Source: JAHDHW01 sp965220465 | GTDB taxonomy: Bacteria; Bacteroidota; Bacteroidia; Chitinophagales; Saprospiraceae | DNA: 64,000 bases | Direction: 5' to 3' | NCBI GenBank assembly: GCA_965220465.1 | Contig: CBDCPZ010000025.1 | Coordinates: 744,001-808,000 of the forward strand | Shown: positions 53,218 to 61,214 of the stretch, piece after piece | How the letters are laid out: each line of letters opens with the position of its first letter | Position numbering within the stretch: position 1 is the first letter of the stretch | Notes under the pieces: generated by a model | Database searches by the model: none | What the model saw: the letters and a program-made list of their open reading frames with translations, nothing else | Told to the model about the DNA's origin: nothing | Program-made: the position numbers and the translations under genes

Positions 53218-53436
53218 CTGTATATCAGTAGCTTAAAAACGGATTGTTTTCTATTGTTTCATTCTATTATTTTAAAATGGAACAATAGTGCAGAAGATTG
53301 GAACAATAAGTAATCCCTCAGATTTCTATCATACCCACCTTTGTATTGACAAACGAATCTTATAGCTGCGAGAATCCAATATTTCGATTTCACCCCTAGT
53401 AGATTCCTTCTTTAAAAATCAATAAAACATTGAGTA

Positions 53437-54939
53437 ATGAAAAATCTAATTGTTCTAACACTCCTCGTTCTCTTTTCCTTAAATATTTCAGCGCAAGTTG
53501 GAATCAATACCGACAATAGCGATCCTGATGCCAGCGCCATGCTGGACATCAAAGCCACCTCAAAAGGTATGTTGGTACCGCGAATGACTACCACCCAGCG
53601 TACTGCGATTGCTTCTCCCGCTACCGGTCTTTTGGTGTTTGATACCGATACCGCCGGTTTTTGGTTTTACGATGGCACCGCATGGGCAGATTTAAGCGCA
53701 TCCGTTGCATCCGATCATATTGTAGATGCCGACAATGATACCAAAATACAGGTTGAAGCAAATATAGACGAAGATATCATCCGCTTCGATGTGGCTGGTT
53801 CAGAGGCAATGATGATAGACAATACTGGCTATGTCGGCATTGGCACCTCCACTCCAAGTGTAAAGCTTGACATAGTGGGTGATGTGGCCATCAATGACAA
53901 TGATTATTATTTGAGGACCGGAATTGACAACAATCATGGACTTGGTTGGTATGGCGGCAGCAAACTATTTGATAGCGAACCTGTAGATGGACCTGTTTTG
54001 TATGGTTATAACGGTGGAGCCTTAGGATCCAATGAAGGCGGAACCGAAAATATTGCATTACGATGGGAAAACAATGGTAATGTTGGCATCGGAACTACCA
54101 CTCCCAGAAGCAGACTAGATATTGCACCTTCCAACGAAGAAGCAGACATCTTCGGTGTTGACAAAATAGTCGGTTATAATGATTTAAGATTTTTTGGAGA
54201 TAATACAGGTACTACCGAGGGTTTAAGTATTTCGAGTAATGGAAATGTTAACATTGTTGACGGTAATATGGCCTTATCCGATAGCTGGATATCAAATGAT
54301 GGCGACGATGAGGGAATTAAAATTTTGAGCAACGGTAATGTAGGTATTGGAGAAGTTTATTCGAATACATCTTTTAATGTAAGAAATGTAAATAATATGG
54401 AATTTGCATTTGCTGTAGATCCTGATAATAATGGTAATTCTGATTTTGATATAAGAAATAATGGCGAAGTTTTTATCAGTTTCCGGGAATCCAATCTACC
54501 CTTTCCGCTTAATCTCGTTTGGGATCAAGGCATCATAAGTGTTGCCGTCTCCAGCCGCCGCTACAAAAAGAACATCAAACCTGCCAATCTCGCTGCTGAT
54601 GTAGATAAATTCTTAAGTCTGGAACCCAAAGCTTTTCAATACAGGAAAGATTCAAGCGGAATATATGATTATGGATTCATCGCCGAAGAAGTGGATTCTT
54701 TGGGCTTGAAAAATCCTTTGTCATGGAGGAAGGATGGGCAGGTGGAAACCATTTATTTCGACCACATTGCATTTTACAATTTTGCAGCTCTTCAACAGCA
54801 TCGAGACCGTATCGAAGGACTAGAGGATCACCTATCGCAAAAAGAGGAAAAGATCGAAGCCATTGAAGGTGAATTGGCTGAGCTTAAAACAATGGTCCAG
54901 CAGCTGCAAAGCACTATTTTAAGTGTTCAAAATAAATAA
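53437..54939 (+). CDS. Tail-fibre protein with S74 intramolecular chaperone domain
   Basis: A 500-residue exported protein (signal peptide ends ISAQ, 19), followed by VGINTDNSDPDASAMLDI and MLVPRMTTTQR, the usual N-terminal module. Repeats of the type NVGIGTTTPRSRLDI and GYVGIGTSTPSVKLDI fill the middle. The end (about 368-500) is a Peptidase_S74 domain: Ser372 and Lys377 in VSSRRYKKNI match the Ser/Lys spacing of endosialidase-type self-cleavage, and YDYGFIAEEVDSLGL is the family motif. A coiled coil ends the protein. It should trimerise and may cleave its own C-terminus. The first of three genes spaced 54-87 bp apart. Confidence 0.87.
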   Translation: MKNLIVLTLLVLFSLNISAQVGINTDNSDPDASAMLDIKATSKGMLVPRMTTTQRTAIASPATGLLVFDTDTAGFWFYDGTAWADLSASVASDHIVDADNDTKIQVEANIDEDIIRFDVAGSEAMMIDNTGYVGIGTSTPSVKLDIVGDVAINDNDYYLRTGIDNNHGLGWYGGSKLFDSEPVDGPVLYGYNGGALGSNEGGTENIALRWENNGNVGIGTTTPRSRLDIAPSNEEADIFGVDKIVGYNDLRFFGDNTGTTEGLSISSNGNVNIVDGNMALSDSWISNDGDDEGIKILSNGNVGIGEVYSNTSFNVRNVNNMEFAFAVDPDNNGNSDFDIRNNGEVFISFRESNLPFPLNLVWDQGIISVAVSSRRYKKNIKPANLAADVDKFLSLEPKAFQYRKDSSGIYDYGFIAEEVDSLGLKNPLSWRKDGQVETIYFDHIAFYNFAALQQHRDRIEGLEDHLSQKEEKIEAIEGELAELKTMVQQLQSTILSVQNK

Positions 54940-54993
54940 TGTTACAAAATCAATTTCATCAACAAGTAAATTTTTAATCAAAATAAAATTCAA

Positions 54994-55476
54994 ATGAATC
55001 ATTCATTTTTTTCTTCCCTCGCTATCCTTATTTGTTTTAGTTGCATTATAGTGGCAGATTCTTCACATGCACAAAACACGAATCCACAGACTTTATTCGC
55101 ACAGTTTTTAACACTCAACAATGCAACTACCATAAGAGGCACTTCAGATTATAGCCATAAAAAGATATCTCTTTCTGACAAAGAAGTGAACAACCAAAGC
55201 GCCGTTTTCAAAAATATCGGAGCTTATACGGCTGCAAATATCGACTATCCAGAACTCGCAAAAGAAAACGGTATCGAAGGTACAGTAACAGTAATGGTAT
55301 TGATATCGCCAAAAGGGGATATCACAGCAACCAGAGTAATCAAATCCCTTGGCTTTGGATGTGATGAAGCAGTTCTTGACCTGTTATACAACATGCCACG
55401 GTGGAAGCCAGCCTTCAAAAAAGGTATCCCTGTTAAAGAAGAGAAAAAACTGGACTTCTCCTTTCGACTTAGGTAA
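54994..55476 (+). CDS. Periplasmic TonB C-terminal-domain protein
   Basis: A 160-residue exported protein: signal peptide to about SSHAQ (27), a short linker, then a TonB_C domain (about 76-158; YPELAKENGIEGTVTVMVLI, LDLLYNMPRWKPA). The N-terminal membrane anchor and Pro-rich linker of full TonB are absent, so it cannot transmit energy by itself unless the signal peptide stays uncleaved. It may bind a TonB-box of a partner receptor or act as a peptidoglycan or barrel-binding domain. It lies between the S74 protein and a T9SS protein. Confidence 0.82.
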   Translation: MNHSFFSSLAILICFSCIIVADSSHAQNTNPQTLFAQFLTLNNATTIRGTSDYSHKKISLSDKEVNNQSAVFKNIGAYTAANIDYPELAKENGIEGTVTVMVLISPKGDITATRVIKSLGFGCDEAVLDLLYNMPRWKPAFKKGIPVKEEKKLDFSFRLR

Positions 55477-55563
55477 AATTTTCCTATAAAATTAAATAAT
55501 TAGCCTTTTAAATTTTAAGGAAAATGAAACCGAATATTCTCTCAACTCAATAAATATTTTATC

Positions 55564-56895
55564 ATGAGAAATATAATTCTAACCATAATCGTCACTTTCT
55601 TCTGGAGTCAGAGCTATAGCCAAAATACCTTCAAGATTACTGGCAATAATGTAAAAGTAAAGGGTTTTACAAGCATTGTTCTAAAAAACACTCAATTCAT
55701 AAACAATGGTATTTTTGATGCTGCAATAGGAAAAGTGGTCATATCCGGTGATGCTTCAGATGTTCAATCTTCAATTGGTGGAACTTCTGTTACTACTTTT
55801 TATAATTTGACTGTCAACAAAACCAGCAATGGCACACAGCTCAATCAATTTATTCAGGTGAATAATGAATTGCAGATGACCTCCGGCAATCTGGATCTCA
55901 ACAATAATGATCTTTTGTTGGGTAGTACAATCACAGAGGAATCCAGTACCAGTTACATTCATGGTTCTGCAGGAGGAAAAGTTATAAAAACAGTTAGCCT
56001 TAATGCTCCTAATAATGAAAATCCCGGAAATATTGGAGCAAGTATTACTTCCTCAGCTAATTTAGGTTCCACTACGATTTATCGTGGCCATATCGCACAA
56101 GATGTCAATGGAGAGCAAGGAATCGAAAGATATTATGACATTGTTCCAGCTAACAATTCTGGATTGGATGCTACGCTTCAATTGTATTATTTAGATCATG
56201 AATTGAATGGAATTGCCGAAAATGACCTCGCTCCTTTTGAACATGACGGAGTAGAATGGACTGAATATCTTGCCAACGACGCCAATCAAACCACGAACTT
56301 TGTGGAAGCCATTGGCATTGATGCGCTTTATTTTTGGACGCTTGCTCATGAAGTCGCTCCGCTGCCCATTGAATTACTTTATTTCCGAGGAAGATTGGAG
56401 GAAAACAATGAAGTTTCACTTGATTGGGCAACTACTTCGGAGCAAAACAACAAAGGTTTTGAAGTACAAAGAATGACTACAAACAGCGATTGGGAAATCA
56501 TCGGTTGGGTAAATGGATTTGGGACAACATTTGAAGAGCAACAATATAATTTGATTGATAAAAATCCCGCTGCTGGTTTAAATTATTACCAACTCAAACA
56601 AATCGATTTTGACGGCACTTTTGACTATTCAAATGTAGTAGCTATTGAAGTTGAAAACAGGATTTCAAATCTTGAAATCTATCCTAATCCAACAGCTGGA
56701 AAGCTGAATTTCAGCGAATCAATCAACGGAAAATTAACAGTCCGAAATACACTTGGACAGATCGTTTATCAAAACCAAACGGAAACTATTCAATATTTGG
56801 ATTTGTCATTTTTACCAACTGGCAGCTATTTGTTGGAACATTTAGATCAAAAGGAAAATGTCCAAGTTGTAAAGTTTATCATTTCAAAAAACTAA
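55564..56895 (+). CDS. T9SS type A sorting-domain protein
   Basis: A 443-residue exported protein (signal peptide ends SYSQ, 20). The N-terminal beta-helix-like part (NNVKVKGFTSIVLKNTQF; NNELQMTSGNLDLNNNDLLL) is followed by a linker starting LPIELLYFRGRL and a type A sorting domain (EIYPNPTAGKLNF; VRNTLGQIVYQN; GSYLLEHL). It is similar in layout to the T9SS pair at 31-37 kb but not the same module. Last gene of the group behind the hybrid sensor, likely displayed on the cell surface. Confidence 0.85.
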   Translation: MRNIILTIIVTFFWSQSYSQNTFKITGNNVKVKGFTSIVLKNTQFINNGIFDAAIGKVVISGDASDVQSSIGGTSVTTFYNLTVNKTSNGTQLNQFIQVNNELQMTSGNLDLNNNDLLLGSTITEESSTSYIHGSAGGKVIKTVSLNAPNNENPGNIGASITSSANLGSTTIYRGHIAQDVNGEQGIERYYDIVPANNSGLDATLQLYYLDHELNGIAENDLAPFEHDGVEWTEYLANDANQTTNFVEAIGIDALYFWTLAHEVAPLPIELLYFRGRLEENNEVSLDWATTSEQNNKGFEVQRMTTNSDWEIIGWVNGFGTTFEEQQYNLIDKNPAAGLNYYQLKQIDFDGTFDYSNVVAIEVENRISNLEIYPNPTAGKLNFSESINGKLTVRNTLGQIVYQNQTETIQYLDLSFLPTGSYLLEHLDQKENVQVVKFIISKN

Positions 56896-56900
56896 AGCTC

Positions 56901-57005
56901 ATGGAAAATCAAATATTGTGTTTTATCCTCGTAATAGGAACAACAATACTTAACTGGGATATTATAAATAGAACTAAGAAGGGATCTATTTCAAAAGAGA
57001 AATAG
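56901..57005 (+). CDS. Possible small membrane protein
   Basis: A 34-codon reading frame starting five bases after the T9SS stop codon. It has one hydrophobic stretch (ILCFILVIGTTIL) and a basic tail (NRTKKGSISKEK), the pattern of single-pass small proteins. There is no homology evidence; it could be chance. Confidence 0.3.
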   Translation: MENQILCFILVIGTTILNWDIINRTKKGSISKEK

Positions 57006-57036
57006 TCTTAATGTATATTGATTTTTATAGTACATC

Positions 57037-57072
57037 AAAAGCCTCTTCTCATTTGGAAGGGGTTTTGTTTTT
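57037..57072 (+). terminator. Probable terminator of the T9SS gene group
   Basis: AAAAGCCTCTTC and GGAAGGGGTTTT form an imperfect stem with a short loop followed by TTTTGTTTTT. Two mismatches weaken it. Confidence 0.55.
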
Positions 57073-57145
57073 GAGCCTGTTTTATCTTGATTTTGATGTG
57101 TTAAGAAAACCATGTGGTTATTTTGATACAGCCTTAACTGTCACC

Positions 57146-57567
57146 TCATAGTTTCGACGCTAAACTACGTTCTTCTTCACCGTTAGCATTCGCATAGATG
57201 GCTGTTGTTGTTATGGCTTCTATGTCCCATCCATTTTTGCACCATATTTATTGGTATGCCTTTATCCAGGCAAGCGATATCAAACCCGTAACGTAAGTCT
57301 TTAGATATTGCGTGTATACCTTTCAGTTGTGCAGCCTTCACTATCTGTACCATTTTTGTATGTCCTGTTTTATTGACCAAACTTAAGGCTTGCTCCTTCA
57401 AATGCTCGTTCGCATAAACTGATTTTTCGCTTTGGGATGATTTGTCTTTTTTTTATGTCGTGAACATGATTCAGTGTATTAAGAAAATGGTCGGGCAGGG
57501 GGATTTGGCAAAAAATTCCTTTTCTACTTTGCTTTAAAACTCCGAAACTATATAAATGAAAAAACAT
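57146..57567 (-). pseudogene. Decayed tyrosine recombinase (integrase), C-terminal fragment
   Basis: Three reading-frame pieces together spell a tyrosine recombinase: IPLPDHFLNTLNHVHDIK (57430-57510), then, after a frame change near 57420-57440, KDLRYGFDIACLDKGIPINMVQKWMGHRS (shown in part: KDLRYGF, GIPINMVQKWMGH). After a further one-base shift near 57230 comes ITTTAIYANANGEEERSLASKL with the catalytic Tyr. The family's Arg, His and Tyr are still readable, but the N-terminal core-binding half is missing. It is a fossil of a mobile element between the two ATP-grasp arms. It is not functional as it stands. Confidence 0.8.
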
Positions 57568-57608
57568 TGATCTCTAAAATTATTAGTTCCGGAAGTTTTC
57601 GATTTTCC

Positions 57609-58814
57609 TTACACATGAGGTTTCTTTCCAGCAGCAGGAAGGCTTGCGTGAAATTCTTCTGCAATTCGTTTGGTATAATTATCTAATAATTCCATTACTC
57701 TTTCTTTTGAAGAAGCTTCAACGATCAAACCAATATGCCAGGGTTTATGCATCCGCCATACTATTTCCTTATCGGTGAAAACAGAATCGTCAGGATGCTC
57801 AAATCGACTTAAAGAAACTACGATTCCGGCATAATTCTTTTTTATTTTTGGTAGTGTGTAAGCCTTTTTACGTAAAGTAGCAGATTCTATTCGCGCCCAT
57901 TCTCCCCACAGATTGACGCCGGAAGCTACTTCGACCATTTCGGCAAGATTTGCGCCCCCAACTCTTGAAGATGTCTCCAGGAAAAATATCTCTCCTGACG
58001 CTTTAGACATAATAAATTCTGTATGAGAAGCGCCAAACTGCATACCGAAAGCCTTCATTACTTTTTCATTCATTTTTGTCATAGCTTTTTCTTCCGGCGT
58101 TCCTATTTTGATGGTATGAGAGCGAAATACACCTCCGCCGTGCGCCACTTCAAAAGGTGTATCGAGATACTGACTGACTCGTGAGAAGGCAACTTTTCCA
58201 TCGACATTGAGGCCATCGACATGATAAACATCGCCCGGCGCAAATTTTTCAATCAAATAATTCTGACGATCATCCCCTAACTCATTAACAATTTGCCAGG
58301 CTTCTTCTTTGCTGTGAATTTTTACTATTCCCGTGGCAGAAGCCTCCATCCTGGGTTTTAAGAGCCACGGAGCAGGAGTATAATCAGTAAAAGAATTGAT
58401 TGCTTCATCATTAAAAAGAGCAGTAAAAGCAGGAACCGGAATACCTGACTCCTGTGCTTTGAAACGCATGGCTAATTTATCTCTGAAGTAGCGTGCTGTC
58501 GTTTCGCCCATTCCCGGCATTCTAAAATGTTCTCTTAATCTTGCTACTTTTTCCACATCAAAATCATCCAATGCAATAAACCGATCAAACCGGATAGACC
58601 TGAATAAGTACGCAATGGTATTTATTGCATATTCTTCCTTCCATTCTTCTATATAAAAAGTCTCATCAATAGAATCCCAGGGCCATTTTTCATTTTTGAG
58701 CTTATTTTTAGTAAATAAATAAACATTATTGCCTTCCGCTTTACAGGCTTTCAGAAAATCCTGACCTTTAAAAAATGTCGAAATACAGAGAAAATTAAGC
58801 GCTTTCTTAGCCAT
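57609..58814 (-). CDS. ATP-grasp carboxylate-amine ligase
   Basis: A 401-residue ATP-grasp enzyme of the biotin-carboxylase/carbamoyl-phosphate-synthase-like type. The pre-ATP-grasp domain begins ALNFLCISTFFKGQDF. ATP binding involves APWLLKPRMEASATGIVK (about 146-163) and NYLIEKFAPGDVYHVDG. The metal site is IFFLETSSRVGG (about 279-290), and the hinge GVFRSHTI fits too. It probably ligates an amino acid or amine to a carboxylate. Third gene of the minus arm (esterase > M17 peptidase > ligase), 4 bp behind the peptidase. Confidence 0.88.
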   Translation of the reverse strand: MAKKALNFLCISTFFKGQDFLKACKAEGNNVYLFTKNKLKNEKWPWDSIDETFYIEEWKEEYAINTIAYLFRSIRFDRFIALDDFDVEKVARLREHFRMPGMGETTARYFRDKLAMRFKAQESGIPVPAFTALFNDEAINSFTDYTPAPWLLKPRMEASATGIVKIHSKEEAWQIVNELGDDRQNYLIEKFAPGDVYHVDGLNVDGKVAFSRVSQYLDTPFEVAHGGGVFRSHTIKIGTPEEKAMTKMNEKVMKAFGMQFGASHTEFIMSKASGEIFFLETSSRVGGANLAEMVEVASGVNLWGEWARIESATLRKKAYTLPKIKKNYAGIVVSLSRFEHPDDSVFTDKEIVWRMHKPWHIGLIVEASSKERVMELLDNYTKRIAEEFHASLPAAGKKPHV

Positions 58815-58818
58815 AGTA

Positions 58819-60243
58819 TTAGTTGAATGATTTCATATAATTTATTAACAATCGCACACCAAATCCAGTTGCGCTTTTCATTTTTGCATAGTTTGAACTT
58901 CCGAAGGCCACTCCTGCAATATCAAGGTGAACCCATTTTTCATGCGACTCCGTAAATGCCTCCAGAAATTTTGCTGCGGTAATTGCGCCCGCAATGGGTT
59001 TGCCGCTATAATTTCGAATATCAGCTATGTCCGAATGCAAATCTTCTTCAAAATCATCAAAAAGCGGCAACTGCCATACTCTTTCGTGAATGGTATCCCC
59101 TATCTGGCTAAGTCGCTGAGCCATCTCCTTGTTATTCGTAAACATACCCGCTGACGAATATCCGAGTGTACTGACGACTGACCCTGTCAAGGTAGCCAGG
59201 TCAATCAAGTGACTGGGTTTGTGCTGTTTGATAATATAATTCAAGGCATCCGCTAAAACCAGTCTTCCCTCAGCATCTGTATCGATGATTTCGATGTTTT
59301 TCCCCGAGTAAGAACCGATCACATCACCTGGCCGGTAACTATTGCTATCTACTGCATTTTCGGCAGCAGCTATTACACCTATCACGTTTATATTTAATTG
59401 GAGTTTTGCAGCTAATTCAACAGTTCCTAAAACGGCAGCAGCTCCTCCCATGTCACTTTTCATATAATGAAGATTGGCAGCCCCTTTTATAGACAACCCG
59501 CCCGAATCAAATGTAATCCCTTTTCCCACCAATCCAAGATCAATTGGCTTTCCTTTATTCGGCAGATAACTATTGATAATTAGACAAGGCTCATTCACAC
59601 TCCCTCTTCCAACCGCCAGCAGGGCCTTTAAACCTTCCTTTTCCAGCTCTTTTTGTGAAAGCACTTTACAGTCGTAGCCATATTTTTGAGCAGATTTTGT
59701 AGCCCAGTCACTGAGATATTTAGGTGTCTTATAGTTTGGTGGTGCGTCTACGAGGGCTTTGATACTGTTGATTGTTTCAGCGGTATGTTTTCCATCGTGA
59801 ATTTCACTGGAAATATCATGATTGGAAATCAGGATTAAATTGCACTGACCTTTTAAATCATGTGATTCCTCCTTTTCAGTTTTAAAAGCGCCAATTTTGT
59901 ATGCTCCCTTTTCCAAACCTAAAACTGCCTGATTGATTCCGCTTTCATTCAAATCATGGCAATCCAGTTGAATGTCTCCTGACCAGTGTTTTCCGGTTTT
60001 AAAGAATAAATTGTAAAAAGCTTCGCTTATATGAGAAATATGTTTCACAGCACCGAGTCCCAACAAATAAATCCGTTGCCCATTTTTACCATAAAGCAGT
60101 TGGATTTCACAAAATTCGCCTTCAAAATCAGGTTGACTAATTTTGGAAAGATCATGTAGCTTTTCAAAATTCAAAGCATCCTTTCGATAAGGAATGATTA
60201 AATCCAACCTAGGATCTAAAGACTTTTTTTGTGTGAAATTCAT
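58819..60243 (-). CDS. M17 leucyl aminopeptidase-family protein
   Basis: A 474-residue M17 metallopeptidase. All metal ligands and catalytic residues align with the E. coli PepA spacing: K241, D246, D264, D323, E325, and catalytic K253 and R327, in KGITFDSGG, SIKGA, MKSDMGGAA and DTDAEGRLVLADAL. It removes N-terminal residues from peptides or dipeptides as a hexamer. Being inside an ATP-grasp operon suggests that it trims or recycles the peptide made by the ligases, as opposed to general protein turnover. Its start overlaps the esterase stop by 4 bp (ATGA). Confidence 0.93.
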   Translation of the reverse strand: MNFTQKKSLDPRLDLIIPYRKDALNFEKLHDLSKISQPDFEGEFCEIQLLYGKNGQRIYLLGLGAVKHISHISEAFYNLFFKTGKHWSGDIQLDCHDLNESGINQAVLGLEKGAYKIGAFKTEKEESHDLKGQCNLILISNHDISSEIHDGKHTAETINSIKALVDAPPNYKTPKYLSDWATKSAQKYGYDCKVLSQKELEKEGLKALLAVGRGSVNEPCLIINSYLPNKGKPIDLGLVGKGITFDSGGLSIKGAANLHYMKSDMGGAAAVLGTVELAAKLQLNINVIGVIAAAENAVDSNSYRPGDVIGSYSGKNIEIIDTDAEGRLVLADALNYIIKQHKPSHLIDLATLTGSVVSTLGYSSAGMFTNNKEMAQRLSQIGDTIHERVWQLPLFDDFEEDLHSDIADIRNYSGKPIAGAITAAKFLEAFTESHEKWVHLDIAGVAFGSSNYAKMKSATGFGVRLLINYMKSFN

Positions 60244-61013
60244 TGCGAATTATTTAAAAACAACCATTTAAGTGCTTTGGGAAACTCCTCTCTCCAATAA
60301 ACTTCTGCATGTTCTCCAACGTGATTCACAGAAACTTCAATGTCGAAAAAAGCTCCTTTGATTGCCTTCTTTTGAAAAATCGATTCCAGGCGTTGCACAT
60401 TGGGCAGATGAGTCTTGCTTTCCTTTCCTCCGGCATAAATATAAATCCTTGTGGAAGGAAGCGGTGTAAAAGCCTCGACGTATCGGAAAATTTCATGGGA
60501 GATCCACAGACTTGGAGAAAAGATCATCATCTTGCCAAATACCTCCGGCTCTTTCAGGCCAGCATACAAACTAATCAATCCACCCATCGAACTACCTCCG
60601 ATACCCACCGATTCATAGCCTGTCAAGGTACGATAATGGCTGTTTACGTATGGAATCAGTTTCTCCTTCATAAACTGAATATAAAGTTTTCCTTTCCCTT
60701 CACCAAACCTGGGATGATGATACGGAAGGTATTCCAGTATTCTTTTTTGTTCTCCGTGATCTACAGCTATGATAATGATATCTTTAAAACCTTCACCAGC
60801 CAACTTGCCCATGGATTTGTCAATAGCCCAATCACCATAAGGAGCCTCAGGGTTAAACAAGTTTTGTCCATCTTGTAAATATAATACTGGATATGGTTTG
60901 GAGTTTTGGTAGTAATCGTAGGGCAGTAATGCTGATATCCTCCTTTTTACGTTCAAATGTGGAATTTCATATTCCTCTTCAATCACTTCAATTATTGGGT
61001 CAAACTCGCTCAC
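60240..61013 (-). CDS. Esterase-family alpha/beta hydrolase
   Basis: A 257-residue cytoplasmic esterase-D/Fes-like hydrolase with no signal peptide. The nucleophile is Ser142 in GIGGSSMGG; VLYLQDGQNLF (43-53) is the family's early strand and loop, and the C-terminal NHVGEHAEVYW carries the likely catalytic His. It opens the minus-strand operon and is translationally coupled to the M17 gene. The plus arm contains another esterase of the same fold (44999). The two are only distantly alike. Confidence 0.87.
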   Translation of the reverse strand: MSEFDPIIEVIEEEYEIPHLNVKRRISALLPYDYYQNSKPYPVLYLQDGQNLFNPEAPYGDWAIDKSMGKLAGEGFKDIIIIAVDHGEQKRILEYLPYHHPRFGEGKGKLYIQFMKEKLIPYVNSHYRTLTGYESVGIGGSSMGGLISLYAGLKEPEVFGKMMIFSPSLWISHEIFRYVEAFTPLPSTRIYIYAGGKESKTHLPNVQRLESIFQKKAIKGAFFDIEVSVNHVGEHAEVYWREEFPKALKWLFLNNSQ

Positions 61014-61023
61014 TTTTTATCGG

Positions 61024-61031
61024 CAAAACTA
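61024..61031 (-). promoter_or_regulatory. Bacteroidota -7 promoter element (TAGTTTTG)
   Basis: A perfect TAnnTTTG match 10 bp before the esterase start codon. A TTTG lies 23 bp upstream as a possible -33 box. Same octamer as at 44952. Confidence 0.5.
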
Positions 61032-61214
61032 AAAAAATGTTATCAATATTTGTACAAACTTTATATTTAAAAAAATATAAATTCAAGACGGGGATCTCCA
61101 TTTTGATTATTGTGTATTTTGCAGTTCAAAGTTTTTGTTTATGGGAGTTAAGCCATAATGAATTCCATCTCAAGGTCGTCGCTCACTAGTTTATAATTCA
61201 TCACTTTTCATTCA

